Positions 47,099 to 59,713 are shown, numbered from the stretch's first letter. The stretch: DNA of 64,000 nt from Nothophaeocryptopus gaeumannii (GCA_031771865.1 JASISA010000022.1:1302001-1366000); one strand, 5' to 3'. Numbers and translations: made by a program. Notes: generated by a model not told the origin, from the sequence alone.

Positions 47099-47852
47099 CG
47101 TTTCTCACCCTCTTGAAAGAGTGTGGTAGTCGCGTATCTTTGTGCTAACTCGAACATGGCAGCGTGTTACCACGCTGCAAGTTTTGAAAAGCGCCTATTG
47201 TTGCATCGTGTCCGATCCTGGCTTCGTGAATTCGTGGGTTGGTATTGTGCGGGCGGTGAGTCAAGCTTGGATGTCTATCAGTCGGCGACAATGTTCGGCT
47301 TCGCTGTCGGTGGTGATTAAGGTGGTGGGGTTGTAGAAGTGATCGAGAGTCCTTTCCAGGCGGTGTATGCTCGGATGGTGGTTGTTAGTGCGATGTTGGT
47401 CGGTCTCGTGAGGTCTTCGAGAACTTTCAACACGTCCGAGCCCCGCGATGTTTGATTCCGCTTGTATCACAAGATCCACATTTCACAGGCTAGCACCACA
47501 CTCACTAACTCACATATGCCGATGCTAAGACATCGTCTCGCTTTAACATGACCTTTGCCACATTTGGAGTACGAAACCCGAAGATGCCTCTTTTCGAGTC
47601 AATCCATTAGACCTCCCAAAGATTTATCGGGAGTACCCCTCACCGAGACAACGGTAAGATGATCGCTTTGTCCTTCTCCTGATCGCATATTGGACTAGAA
47701 TAACCTCTTGGAGCTGAATACCAGAAGACGAATACCGCAAGAGAGATACGAGACTCGTCAGTTGTCTTTAGTATGTACAAGCTCGAGGGTATCGCAGGAA
47801 ATCGGCCGTAGAAACATTAAACATCATCCACTTCCCTCTCTACCCTCACTTC
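47099..47852. other. Intergenic region
   Basis: 754 bases: promoter side of exportin-T on the left and 3' flank of the next minus-strand gene on the right. No gene seen. Confidence 0.4.
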
Positions 47853-48860
47853 TTACCTCGCATCTGGAACGGCATTCGAGTTATACTCCCTAAACGGCAA
47901 ACTCCTACTCGGCCCAGCTCTCGAAATCGCATCACCCCCATTGAGCTGCATAAACGCCACCGTCCTCGGCGTCATTGGGTTATGCACGCCAAAACCAGGC
48001 GTATTCGGAGTGTTCGGTAAGTTCAAGAAGAGCTGTCGGTTGTGCTCCCGTCGTTCTTCCTTGGACATGTCTTCCCTGTCGGTATACATGGAGAGTTTCT
48101 TCATTTCGAGATCGACTTGTCGTTCGGCTTCCCATTCCGTTTTCTCGGCGGGTGAGGGTTTGACGCTGTAGATTGCGTGGCCTAGGTAGACGACGAAGAG
48201 TGCGCTGCTTCAGGTCAGCATTGTGCTGTCCGCATCATCAAAGAATGAGCACTTACAGCATAACAACCGTGACACCAAACGTCGCCCTAGCCTGCATACA
48301 ATATCCCTTATTCCCAGTCTCCGCGTACGAACACCCTTTACTGAGATACCACGGCATCCCCGATATCCGATGATCCGGATCGCTCAAATCCGGTCTCGTC
48401 TGATTGTAGCAGCCAACAGCATATAACGCAACCAACAGCGCATGCGTAAAGACACTAAGCGCCGGAATGAAAATATGCATCACATACATCGCACTCTTCG
48501 CCAGCAAAACAAACATGCTGAAGATAGCGATCACGACATTGAATTCGGTCAAACTGTAATCCTCGTCAGCAAGAAAAGTCTTTGCACCCATGCATCCTTC
48601 TAGGTGTGTCCATACTAATGATCCCAAATCAACGGCACATGCGCCGGCCTCCAATTCGCATAATCATATAGAATCGAGCTGGGAGCGCTATTGAACCCCT
48701 TATCGAAGCCGTTCTGCCAGAGTTTCGTGCGGTATGTGTTGGGGTGTGCGATACCCGTGAGCGTAAGCATGGCTACGGTCAAGGGGAATTCGATGATGAG
48801 AAGCGCGATGGAGAGCTTGGGTATGCGCCATTGTCTTGCGAACCACATGCTGCCGCCCAT
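47853..48860 (-). CDS. Four-helix membrane protein, fungal, unnamed
   Basis: Three exons: 48860-48616, 48553-48257 and 48204-47853, 297 residues. The first intron has a GTATGG donor and TTACAG acceptor; the second has GTAAGT and AAGCAG. The ATG at 48860 (MGGSMWFARQWRIPKLS) is chosen because hydrophobic segment 1 follows at once; the frame is open 59 codons further upstream. Four hydrophobic segments are visible: IALLIIEFPLTVAMLTLTGI; VVIAIFSMFVLLAKSAMYV; IPALSVFTHALLVALYAVGC; and TFGVTVVMLALFVVYLG. The C-terminal 100 residues are cytosolic in character, with a Lys/Glu-rich linker and a PMTPRTVAF motif. This topology is common in uncharacterised fungal membrane proteins. Function unknown. Confidence 0.8.
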
Positions 48861-50126
48861 CTTTTGATGACCGTCTTGTGTCCGATCCTGTGCTTCCGAC
48901 TCTTCTAGTTCATCGAATTGCTCGGTGGTCTTGGAGTCTGTGGGTTGTAGCGCGCAGACCCAGCCACCTCCTTCTCTCGTCTCGTCTGTTCGCTCTCGTC
49001 GTATATTCGTCGTCGGGTTCGCGCCAGTCGCAGTCACAGAAGTCGCTCACATCGAAGGTATAGAAGACAGAAACCAACCTACAGGGGCGAAGAACTCCTA
49101 CATCTTCAAGTCAGAAGCACAGGCTCCATGTGCAGCGGCAGACCGCCGTGCGGGCTCACAAGCTTGTCGAGTCGCACGCAGCCAGATCCTACAGACAACG
49201 AACAAGAGCTGCAGAGCAAGCGCCGGACCATGTGAGTGGACGTGATACCTCCATCTCCACCACCAATCATTAACTCTGGCGCCGCCAAGCTTCTCGAGCG
49301 GAAGGGACCATCCGCCAAACGTGATCGACTGGACTGAGTACTGGATCCCTGCATGAATCTCAAAACAATACCACCGAGGGTCTCGTACGAAGGATGCCTC
49401 ACCTTTTACGACATTAATAATGCTACAACAAGACATACAACGAATGCTTCCAAGAACACGACAAGCATCAACGACTTCACAAGCTGACGTGTAAGGCAAC
49501 ACATGGAGAACCTCGAAAGCTGCTGACAGCCGCGCCGGCATATCTGACAAGAGGATCTGAAAGAGGCGTTGATCTGGCCATTTTGAACGGATCTTGCATA
49601 TGCGTAGTGTCTGAGGCTGTATGTGTCCCTTTTGGGTTGGCAGCTGTTCAGAGGTGTGGGACGACGTCACTGACGGTAGATTGCAGGTTGATGCGTGTGT
49701 GTTTGAGATGGAATGGCAAATTGAGGTGTTACAAGAATTTCTTCCAACGCGTACCTTGCATGCTCGAGACACACGATCCTAGCTTCTACTATTCTACCCT
49801 TTGTAGATCTATCAATAATAGCTTGAGCTCTGTATCCCACCATCCTTTGAAACACCAACACCCAGGCCCGTGAGGCGGCTATGCGCTCCCATCCAGCTCG
49901 ATGAAGCCGCTTCTCCTCCAAAAGTCTGATCAAATCAAAGCAAAATGTCTCACATACGAGATGGGTATCCTTTCGAGTTTTGTAGTAAAGCAGCCAGCCA
50001 GCAAAAGCGCAAAAGCAAGCAATCCATCCAGTTCCAGCCACAGTCCGAGCCAGGTACCGTCATAGTCCTAGCGAATTCCCTTCTTCTCGTCCAATGTTCC
50101 ATCTTCCCATTCATTACCCCCTGGCA
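48861..50126. other. Intergenic region with one doubtful frame
   Basis: An unbroken frame at 49098-49772 (-) would encode 224 residues, but it has no motif, a weak start and rival frames on both strands. The rest is featureless. Confidence 0.35.
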
Positions 50127-51263
50127 TTACTTCACTCCCTCCAGCTCTCCTCGCAAATCATCACACCTCCTCTCAAACCCCTCAACGATATCTTTACACT
50201 CCCTTCCACACCATCTCTGGCTTAACTTCTCATTCCAGTCCGTCTTGCTCAGCTCGTGTCTCGCCAAATCTGCCTGTTCCCTCTCCCTCCTCAGATCCGC
50301 AACCATGGTCTGTGTCGTCCTCAAATGCCTTGCAGCGGAATTCGTGATCTGCTTCCCCATTTGGAGCGTATCGGTGAGTTGAGCCAAGGTGGTGATCACG
50401 TCCGAGGTTTCTCGGTCGAGCTTCTGGAGTTTTTGGCCCGGGACGAGATCGGCTTGCGGGATGTCATCTTTCAGCACGTCAAGCAGAGGGAGAGTTTCTT
50501 CAACAAGTTCCGGGTCTAGGGGAGAGGCGAAGCCCGCGAACATAGGATAGAGGCTTTGCGCAAGAGTTTGTAGCATCTTGGTCTGCGCATTCAGGTGGCT
50601 CGTCAGACTGTTTGTGCCAGTTGTGTATCGATGCGCTGCGGCTTCCAGGCCTGACTGATTGCCCAAGTCTTGCAATTGCTGGATCGTCCTCGGAATTAGA
50701 GGGTCCTCCGTTGTCGAAGTGTAGCTCGTCATACGCGCAATCGTGTTCATGAGATCTTCCAGATCTGGCGAGAACTTGTCCTCCTGCTCTGTATCCTCCT
50801 CTTCTTCTTCATCGGGCGGATCTTCACCCAGAGGCCTGGAGAAATTGCGCACGTGTTGTCCACTAGCCTTTGCCTTTAGCCTGGCCTGCTCTTTCGCGTA
50901 GCTGACATCAATTCCCGAGTCTCTACTCTGCTCCTCGCCCTCACAAGTTGGGCCTTCCTCAGTCGCGCCTTCCTCGAATTCGTCATCGTCGTCCAGTTGA
51001 TCCAGCTCGTCTGCTAGATTTCCCCCGAAGCCACCTCCGCTCTCTTCATGAGGTGTGTCAAGATCCACGCTCAATTGGCTCGCATTGCTGAAGCGATGTC
51101 GAGACTTGGGTGTTAATGGACTCCGATCGTGATTGGAAGAGAAGCTGCTAGTCCGCCGGCGCAGGTGTGTGCGATATGGTGATTGAGAAGGCGAGGGCGA
51201 TGTGTCAATGGGCGATATGGTGCGCATGCGAATAGGCGAAATGGGCGGGCTCGTTGTTTCCAT
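50127..51263 (-). CDS. Acidic coiled-coil protein, unrecognised
   Basis: A single exon of 378 residues. Residues 1-70 are Ser/Pro/Arg-rich with several SP sites (SPPISPIRMRTISPIDTSPS). Residues about 70-155 are strongly acidic (DELDQLDDDDEFEEG; PPDEEEEEDTEQED). Residues about 160-378 are helical, with heptad-like leucines and a distinctive end (WNEKLSQRWCGRECKDIVEG). The combination suggests a phospho-regulated structural or complex subunit, but I do not recognise the family. The order disordered, acidic, coiled coil is clear and the frame is intact. Confidence 0.75.
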   Translation of the reverse strand: METTSPPISPIRMRTISPIDTSPSPSQSPYRTHLRRRTSSFSSNHDRSPLTPKSRHRFSNASQLSVDLDTPHEESGGGFGGNLADELDQLDDDDEFEEGATEEGPTCEGEEQSRDSGIDVSYAKEQARLKAKASGQHVRNFSRPLGEDPPDEEEEEDTEQEDKFSPDLEDLMNTIARMTSYTSTTEDPLIPRTIQQLQDLGNQSGLEAAAHRYTTGTNSLTSHLNAQTKMLQTLAQSLYPMFAGFASPLDPELVEETLPLLDVLKDDIPQADLVPGQKLQKLDRETSDVITTLAQLTDTLQMGKQITNSAARHLRTTQTMVADLRREREQADLARHELSKTDWNEKLSQRWCGRECKDIVEGFERRCDDLRGELEGVK

Positions 51264-52269
51264 CTTGGAGGAGATGTGTGTTGGTGCGTATGGGCGTTTG
51301 TGAGCTCAATATGGCTGGATTACACAGGCACAGGCAGCTCGCAATGTCAACAAGGTTTAATGCTCGCCCCCGTGTCGTCTCCGTGCAGTGGACGCGACTG
51401 ATACTGTTGAACAATACAACGCAAGTCGAGTCGGGGTTGTGGTTGTCTTGATCGTAGCCGCTACGGTGCTGGCTTTGTCCCTGTGTGCTGCACCGGCTCC
51501 CACTCGGGCTTCTTGCTGTCACCGTGAATAATCGTACACCTCCGCCAGCCGATCTCCCGTTCACCGCGGCGTTAAAGAAAATATGGTTTGTTGGATGGCT
51601 GCCTCCTGATCTTTGGGAGCCGGGCTGGATGTAATGCACGTCGGGTCAGCCCTAGTACCAACGGGACTAGCCGCTACTTTCCGATAGCCAATCTAAACTA
51701 TATCGATATTCTCAATCCTCCGAGAAACAAGGAAGCATCGCATGAAACGCATGAAACGCATCAAATGCAAGTCGAGAGTCTTCATTCATGGACCGATCTA
51801 CGTGGCTTCCAAAAGGCTGTAGCTTCAACCGGCCTCGTTCCGCATATCCTCACGTCTGATCTCATAATAAGGACGAAGCAGACAGCTTCCAAGAAGTTCC
51901 TGGTCTTCATCTCTCTCCCCGTCCTGTGCTGTTCAGACATGCAGCAAGCAACACACGAACCCATCCACCCATAGATCGCGGCTATCGATTAAGAAGCGAA
52001 GCAGTCCATCTCTCATCCCATTTCGTTACAGCAAAAAGCAAACCTGCAAATACCTCCTGGGACATAGGTATATCCTCCAAAGCCCAACCAGTAGAAAGGG
52101 CGCCCCTCAAATGCATTCGCCAATTCACGCCTGTGTCCTGTCGCTCACATAAGTCTTTCAGTGCCAGCGCGCATTGCCGCCGCTGTCGTTGCGCATGTGT
52201 TATTGCTTCCAAGAGAAATCCGCCATCATACAGTATGAAACGCCGGAGGGAGGAGATACTGATGAATCT
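51264..52269. other. Intergenic region
   Basis: 1.0 kb between two minus-strand genes. Short frames only. The part next to 52270 is the 3' flank of the phosphodiesterase. Confidence 0.4.
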
Positions 52270-55133
52270 TCATGGTGAGGGCTCCGAAGAGGCAGACCCG
52301 TCTATGCCAGAAACGTCCCTCCTCTTCTTCCAGAACTTGAGGCCTCGTAAGCGACTGCGACTGCGAGACTCTCGCACTTGCGGCTCCGACTGTTTGCGCG
52401 GATGTAACCTGGAGATCGCGCTGTCACCGCTGGACATACGGGCAATGATGCGGGGCGAATCTGACTTCGTTGACCGGATTATGGGTGGCTCCGGATTTGT
52501 ACTCGGAAGTGCTTCTGGTGCTGATCCATGATGTGCACCGTCGAATCCTTCTGGCCAATTATCTTGCGCTACGAAATGGTCGCCTGTCGCTGGTGGAGCT
52601 GCTGCGAACCCGCTGTGCTGTTGTGCCTGTTGTGAGGGATCATCCTCTGTCGGGGCAAGCGACGACGGCTGTGTCGACGGCGACCGCTGATCCGTCGTGG
52701 CTGCCACCGAAGCTGTAGTCTGTGATCTTGAAGACGGTACGGAGAATCGAGCATTGGTCGGGGAATGGGCCTGAGCCTGCTTCAGACTGTGTCTTTTGGC
52801 ACCGGTAGCACTTCTGCTGGGCGAGTCATTCTTGTTGATTTTGGTCTGCGAAGAAGCTGGTGAGCTTCGACCTGCCGGACTCCCTTGGCTAGTAACCAGA
52901 ATTGTCGTCAGACTTTCGTCTTTGCTCCCTCGCCGTGATCCTGGATAGCTCTGATGTAATTGCCACCCAGCGTCCGCTGACCCTCTCCTTGAGCCCGCCG
53001 GCGCCATATTGTGTTGAGCGTAGGCACTGAGCTCCTGTAGCTGATTGAGCGCAACATCTTTACTGGACCGTCTACTCGTCTCGCCCGTTGGTGATAACTG
53101 AAGCGCGCTAGGCCATAGAACTGGCGTGGAGGACCTTTTCTCTTCGGAAGGCGCGCCCAGAGCTAAATGTTGGCGTTGCTCACTTGCTGGATGTCGTACC
53201 GCCGCTGTTTGAGATCCGCGCTCGATGCCGGGCTGTCGCTGTACCGGCGAACTAGGTGCTTGCGGCGGCGCAATAGGAACAGCAGCGGGCTCGGATTCTC
53301 GTTTGCGGAATCGAGCTTCTTCGACTTGCGAGTCTGTCACGTTGCCATAGGTTCGCGAAGCACTTTTCTCCTCGCCCATTGCTGCCCGACGCGCCTTCTC
53401 ATCGACGATCCTTCTCTCCCAAACTTCTTTGTTCTTGTCGAGCTCCACCAAGGTACAAGACACATTCGGCATTACCTCAGAGATGCCTCGGAAGAGCGGA
53501 AATCCAAAGAGGGTCATGAAGCCTTTCTGGCTCTGTGCAGCGGCAAGGAGATCCTGCTTGTCGGGAGGGCCGCCAAAAAGACAGGTGGGAATCTGCAGTT
53601 CGGATTCAAGTTCTCCTTGGCGAGCAAATTCGTTCATAAGGATCTTCGCCCACTGCGCAGAGATGTCGAATGGCCTTGCGACATTGGAAATGTCAGCAGC
53701 CTTTAATAACAACGCCATGACTAGTTCGCGAGCGTGCACTCGATCTTTTTCACTCCAATCTGAGAGGTTGCCATCGCTGTTGTCCACCTTTTGCTTGAAG
53801 TCACCCAAATACCCCATATATTCGAAATGACGCTGCATATCTGTGGCCAGTATGGTCGATATCATGGCGGAACGAAAGTGGGATATTCCAGCCAAAGCAG
53901 GCCAGTGTCTCCTGAGGAGCTGCGAGTACGCTGCACAGTGATAGTTTTCCAGGACTGATTTGTCGTTGTACATGTGGGCCAGTGAATGGCTGCTAGCCAC
54001 CAAGAAGGCATTGTTGACTCCTGGATGTCCCACGTCATGTCCAATGGCGGACACCAGAAGTATGAGCGCCTCGATCGGTGCGAGAAGCTGTTCCACGGAG
54101 TTGGGCGGCGCGTTATCCTTCACGGGCATGTTTGCCAATGATGGACATAAGCGCACATTACAGAGGAAGACGTAAAGAGACTGAGTAACGTCCACGGCGT
54201 GCCGCCAGTTGTGATAATGGACTTCTCGTTCATGCTTGTAGTCTCGTCGAGCGGCCAGAAGAAAAGTCATCAGCTCTGCCCGGGACTGACGATACGGTTC
54301 CAATTCCGGGTTTCGAAGAACGTGCTCCAGCATGACCAAAGCGCCGTAGGTCAGTTCGTCCATATCGAACTGATGAGCAGGGAAATGCCATTGCACCACA
54401 GCCTCCTCAATCGCCTTTTTCCGTTGACTTGACAAGGCCTCATCAGGTCGATGCGTGGCTGTCCGTGGAGGGCGGCTATTGTGAATGTGGTCCACCAAAT
54501 GCCGAGCCATCCCAGAAGCGAGTTCTCGCGCTGATGGTCGTGTAATCTCTTTGACATGGCCTACCAAGCGATCGACAGCGTCTGAACACAATGGGCTTCG
54601 CATGGTGTCAATAGCACCGGCCTCGAAATAGCTCGTGCCAGCAGAGGCATCTGCGAACTGATCCGGATCTGCGATGAAGTCCGTGGCAACTAAGACAAAG
54701 GGCATGACATGTAGCTCATACTTTTCAGATTGAGCGTCAGTGGAGAGTGAGCGAAGGAATGGCAGCGCGTTGTTTGATTCGTCACTTTTCGAGGCTCCGG
54801 TGAACTCGACCAGGACAGCCGTGTGAGATTCCCTGGCGAATTCTTCGAGCTTCTGTGCGCATTGCTCTTGGTTTGATGTGAGGTATACTGATGAATGTGA
54901 GCAGCGAGTGATGAGAGTAGTCACGTGACTAACGTACCTTGTCGAAAATTGCCTTGATCCTCGTCCAGCAGCCTGCATATATTTCTGTATACATTGCCCA
55001 GGGACGATCGCGATACCGCATCCTCGGATGCTATGATGGGAGGGATTGACGCCGTGTAGAGACTTGATATGTCGTTGTTGCTCCCCGGGCAATAGTAGAT
55101 GAGACTACATTGCCCATGTTGGTCTTCTTCCAT
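52270..55133 (-). CDS. Class I 3',5'-cyclic-nucleotide phosphodiesterase, long tail
   Basis: Two exons, 55133-54938 and 54887-52270, 937 residues. The intron (GTACGT...CATCAG) completes a Val codon and contains a TCACGTGA palindrome at 54921-54928. The catalytic domain has the signature residues: HNWRHAVDV near residue 290, HDVGHPGVNN near 350, and KAADISNVARP, which holds the second metal-binding Asp. These match fungal high-affinity cAMP phosphodiesterases (Pde2/PdeB/PdeH), which lower cAMP and so restrain PKA. Residues from about 570 to 937 form a Ser/Gln/Pro-rich tail that ends in a basic SRLRGLKFWKKRRDVS motif and may bind membranes or partners. Substrate preference (cAMP rather than cGMP) is inferred from the fungal family. 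Confidence 0.9.
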
Positions 55134-58100
55134 GAATTCCTGTGCGGCGTCGCGGCTGCGTGCCGTTCACGCCGCTTCCAGCGCTTGTATTCGTCGCGAT
55201 GCGTAATTCGTCAAGTTTGAGAGCGGATCAAGTCGTGATAAAGTCGTAAGTGAGAGAGGCTCGTCGCTCGTGTCGTAGCATAGGTGTGCGCGGGTGCGAC
55301 TAGCAGTGTGGAAGGGGTGAATGGCTATCGGCGAGGGCGGGCTGGGGATTGGAGCATAGCCAGTTGCTCGCAATGGCGACGGTGACAACACTCGGCGTGC
55401 GCAATGGTGGTACAGTCGTCTGGCAACCAAGATGAAGTGCGAAGTCGCAATTTGGCGAGGAATGGACGTTGCTGCTGTCGCTGGCGCCCGCTGGGGTGTC
55501 TCAGTTCGCAATGGCGGTTGCGGAGAAACAAGCAGGTGCAGACTACTCGAGGTTGGGGCTTCACGGGGTAGGTGCGGCGTTGACGTGCATGCAAGTGCCC
55601 AATTGTCGCAGTTGTGCTGGATAGGCAAAGAGCAGCAACGGGCAGGCGACAGGCAAAGAGAGTAAGAGGCTAAGAGAACGGTGGAGGTTGATCGACGGCG
55701 GAAACGAGTGAGATGTCGACTCGGAAGGTACTACCGCAAGGTTTCGCATCTTGGCACGTTCTTCTCGAACAAATGGAAGCTACGCAGAACAAGTGGAGCG
55801 TCTTCCGTCCAATCGCGCCTGCCATCTCAGCCCTGGACAGGTTCTAGCACTCCTAGCAGGCTAGCACCCACAGCGGCCCACTCTATCAAGGAGGCCCGAT
55901 CTGCGACGCTGCGTCTTCCCAACGGTACTACAGTACTACATGATGATGGCTCCCATGCCCGGTCAGACGAGCAGCAGACAGCACCATTCCCATTCCACCG
56001 ATTTCCTGCCGCCCTGTGAGATGAGATGGTGATGATGAGGCTCCTCCCTCCCTCGACCACGTCGTCTGCCCGGCTCAACCCGTCCCTACTCAAATACTTT
56101 GCTAACACCCGTGGACCGGCACTTGCCTGTCAGACGCTACGCTGGAAGCTGCGACTGTCCTTCCTGCTGCCATGTGCTTGCAATCGGCGCCTTGCAGCTT
56201 GGAGCACATGTCCCTGCGGTGGCAATTGAAGCGAGCAACTCTTTCGCGAGAACGTGATGTGAACCTGTCGTGGAAGCCCGGATTGCGCCCGTCGTGTGCT
56301 TCGACCGGGATCATTGAGACCGTGTGCCTGCACTGCACAGTCTGTGCCCACACTGTGGACCTGGTCGGCCAGCAAGCCCGGCCCGGCAGCCTTCCACTCG
56401 ACCAATTCGACAAACTCGACCTGTCGCCGTTGAGGAACGAACGCCTGGGCCACACTGCACCGACAGCTACCAGACGAAACACGCTTTCGTTATCCAAATA
56501 CACTCCCAGCAGCGGCAAGGAGACTACCCTGCCTGCACTGCGATTACTGTGTTCGGGACCCTGGATCGTCCATCAAACTTGCTGATGTTCGTCCACAGAC
56601 ACTATTGCCTCATCCTACACACACGCCCACCGAGGGAGCCAAGATTCTGGTCAGATGCACTTTGGACATCGCGGCTAGCTGCTCTTGCCACTTCAAATGC
56701 TGCATGTTTGGCACCAGTTGCGCGAACCTCTCGACTTCTCACGCTGGTGGCGGCTTCATGCAGCCATGCGTGCTGCCCAAAAGCCGTACCTCTCGGTAGA
56801 AGACCGGGAGAATCTATTCATTGCCGTTGCGTGTCCGAGTCTTCACCTTGTGTCTGCATGCGGCTATTTTGACTTCTACAGTATACCCCTTCTCAGGAGA
56901 GTGACTAGATCTCCTCTGCATGCAGTTCCTTCTAGGAGGCCAGGCTGATGCAAAGTATCAACTGGGAACTGCTTATCCTGCCCGCTCGGCACGACCCACT
57001 TCAGGTACGCACGCAACCACAGTACAGCATGTCTTTATACTTGTACATCTGCAACAGACGGGCTCCACTGTGGCCAACTTTGTCCTACAGGAAAAACGTC
57101 GGATCTCTGGTGGGAGTTACAGTTATTGCCGAATCCTCAGATATCCAGTAGCCGTTGCCATGGAAAGGAAGTCGAATTCGACATCTGTTGCAGCTGGAAA
57201 TGAACGTTCAACGCAGTCCCGACAAACATCCCAGACCGACGGAAGCTTCTTCTTCTGCATCCGCGTCCATCTGCAGAAACGTTGTTTTTGTCTTCAGCTG
57301 TCCCGCACCGCCAAACTGGAACTCGATTTCAAACGATCCACATCCACGAATCAGCTTGCATGCCTCTGATGCACGTACGCACACTCAAAGGCCGGCATTC
57401 CCTTCACACATCATGGGCGAGACTTGCATTCCCTCGCTCAACGCGGTTTGCTGTCGGAGATCTTATGCGCTACCACGACAATGCATGAATAGCAATAGAC
57501 AAGATAGGCGCAAACAAGCATGAAGTCTCCGAGCGACATGAAAGCGAATGGATGCACCGAAGATATTCCTTCCGCGTCGGAACTAGCTTTCGGGTATCGA
57601 GCTCGCCTTGATGGGTCACTATCCGAAAGCAATCGCCTAGGTATATCGCGATTACTTCGTGTCTTTGGGCACTGAAACAAATTGGCGTCCGTGAGTACGA
57701 TCTGGCAACCATCCTCGGCAGTCCTATCATCCAGCGATTCTTTGGAACAGTCGGCAGTAATTCCGCTCGCGTTTCGTCCTTGCTCGGTTGCTTTCGTGTG
57801 TCCGTGAGTTGGCTTGTCTTCACATGCAAGCCGCATATACCGGAACAGGCTCCATAATGTCGACTTTGTAGCCAGTCAGTAGGCCGAGGAAGAACATTCT
57901 CACGCCTGATTGCTAATCGAATGCCAGCTCCATTGCCGCCGACCGGGTGTTTAGGGAAAGGCGCATTAGAGTGACTTCTTCTGCCAAGACTAGGGCATCT
58001 GAAGGACATCTCCAAGTCAGTTTACTCCGCGCATTGGTACGACATCAACGCTGATGATTAGAGACAACGGAACCCGAGACCACTCTCATTCGGAGGCTTC

Positions 58101-58535
58101 GGAAAAGGTGTCCGCGTGCAGATCATGCTGGGCGCAAGCTTTCTACCTCAACTGGTGCCGCAGCCACACGATAGAGACCGCTGTCGACTCGACGCGTTTT
58201 CTCGACAAATCGCTAAACGCTGTAAAAGCATTGAATCTGCCTGAGCAGAGCAGCTTTTCCATGGGACATCGCTCATTCTCGTAGACCGAGCGCCGGTTTG
58301 ACGGTGGACAAGCCACTTCGGCAACGATGGCTATCATCAAAGCTTTGTGGATGATTGTCTCTGTGAGGTCTGTCTTCGCCATCTTTTCCTGGATTCCTAT
58401 TTTGCACCTTTATTTGCTGCACAAAACTGATTCCTTCTATCCCCAACAATGACATTTACTGCAACACTTCGACTGGCCTCTTCACAACGACCTGCGACTG
58501 AAGACTTACTGCCGTCGATCGAAAGACCATTAAAT
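55134..58535. other. Gene-poor stretch
   Basis: 3.4 kb upstream of the phosphodiesterase. Frames such as 56324-56872 (+) and 57470-58015 (-) overlap others and show no motif. I find no gene I can support. Confidence 0.4.
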
Positions 58536-58560
58536 GAAGTCAAGAACAACCGAATACGGT
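58536..58560. repeat. Repeat copy A, 25-bp core
   Basis: These 25 bases are identical to 61977-62001. Weaker similarity extends to about 58505-58611 (against 61948-62044). In the shared minus-strand frame, copy A has TAG where copy B has CAG. Copy A borders the AT-rich island. Confidence 0.85.
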
Positions 58561-58663
58561 AACCCTCACCAGCAGGTCTGCTGCGGCGTAATATGCGGCT
58601 AGACATCGGGTGAGCATGTAATGAACATGGACTAGCGAGTAGTCGGACCTTATAATCAAGACC

Positions 58664-59229
58664 TCCACTAAGCATTTTAAGGTATATAGGGCGGAGGTCG
58701 TTAGCGCTAAGTTACCCGTACCCTATAAAGTCTACTAGTTAGGTTCTATAGTGAATAATTCGTAACGCTAGCTAAGTTATTCTATAAGCTAGTCCAAGGC
58801 TATAGAACTCGGTAATAGAAATCATCCTACTAGAGAGAGATGAGGTCGTAGACGCTTTATTCCGCTATATCTATAGCCTTAGTAGTCTATAGGCTAGGTG
58901 TAAGAGCAAGCTATAAGATATGTATATAGTAAGCTTTGTTATACTTATTTATATTAATATCTACGCTACTATCGAGAAGGTATATTAGTAAATCGAGTTA
59001 AATCTAATAGTAGTTACTGTCTTTAGCATTCGCTCTCTAAGTTATTAAGCAGCTCTTGTACTCCTTCGCTACCTAAACTCATAAGCTCTTGTCGAAGTTG
59101 GGCTTCGCCTCTACTACAATAATCTTAGGTATATCGAGCCGGTATTGTATAAGGAAGTTATCGCCTAGACTACATTTCGGTCAAAGGAGGTTATAAGTCA
59201 TAGCACTACGCTAGAATTGCTATTCTCGT
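58664..59229. repeat. AT-rich island with RIP-like dinucleotide skew
   Basis: By hand count, 58681-59220 holds about 90 TpA against about 11 CpA and 11 TpG, while flanking DNA has abundant CpA. Depletion of CpA/TpG with TpA excess is the known mark of repeat-induced point mutation in ascomycetes. No frame survives, so the original element, probably a transposon fragment, is not identifiable. Confidence 0.75.
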
Positions 59230-59518
59230 GCCGGGACTATCTCAAGAATGTGGTTAAACACGCGACTTATCACCGGGTCTGGGGCGTGGTAGTAAGGGGG
59301 GTTAGTATACGAGTGTCCAGGGGATGATGGACCTGACTAGAGCGGTCATGCTTGCAGGAAAGCGACATGATGCATCAGAGTTCGCAGAGAACAAAGATAC
59401 CGCTGCCATACCAAGACAAGTTGCACTCTTGGCCTGAGATTAGCCAGATGTTCTGCCACGCCGTCCTGGTCGCTGATGATCACAGGAGCCGCAGGTGCTC
59501 ATTGAAAACATTTTCGAG

Positions 59519-59713
59519 TTATCCGCGATGCGGTGCGTACATGGAGACTGCATACACGGTGCCAATCTTGGTCTTAAGAAGGCGGCCACTTCTCAATGCG
59601 TCACAGTTGATGAGGACTTCGGATCCGTCGTAGTCTTTTGGGTCACCCTCAGGGTCTTGCGCCGACTTGACGAGGGTGTCGCGTGGTAGCTGAGAGTCGG
59701 GGGTGTTGACCAT
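59519..59713 (-). CDS. Possible small protein with a 5'-leader intron
   Basis: A 65-residue frame starting MVNTPDSQLPRDTLVKSAQD and ending YAVSMYAPHRG. A textbook intron, GTAAGT (from 59768) to TTTTAG (59715), ends one base before the ATG. The upstream exon has a stop in that frame, so translation would start at this ATG. The splice sites are the main evidence for a real gene. It could also be a fragment of a longer, damaged gene. No family recognised. Confidence 0.3.
   Translation of the reverse strand: MVNTPDSQLPRDTLVKSAQDPEGDPKDYDGSEVLINCDALRSGRLLKTKIGTVYAVSMYAPHRG

Noticed and set aside
49098..49772. 224-codon open frame on the minus strand
   Set aside because: No recognised domain, Trp/Cys-rich composition unlike neighbouring proteins, and other frames are open across the same bases. 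It could be real but is not supportable.
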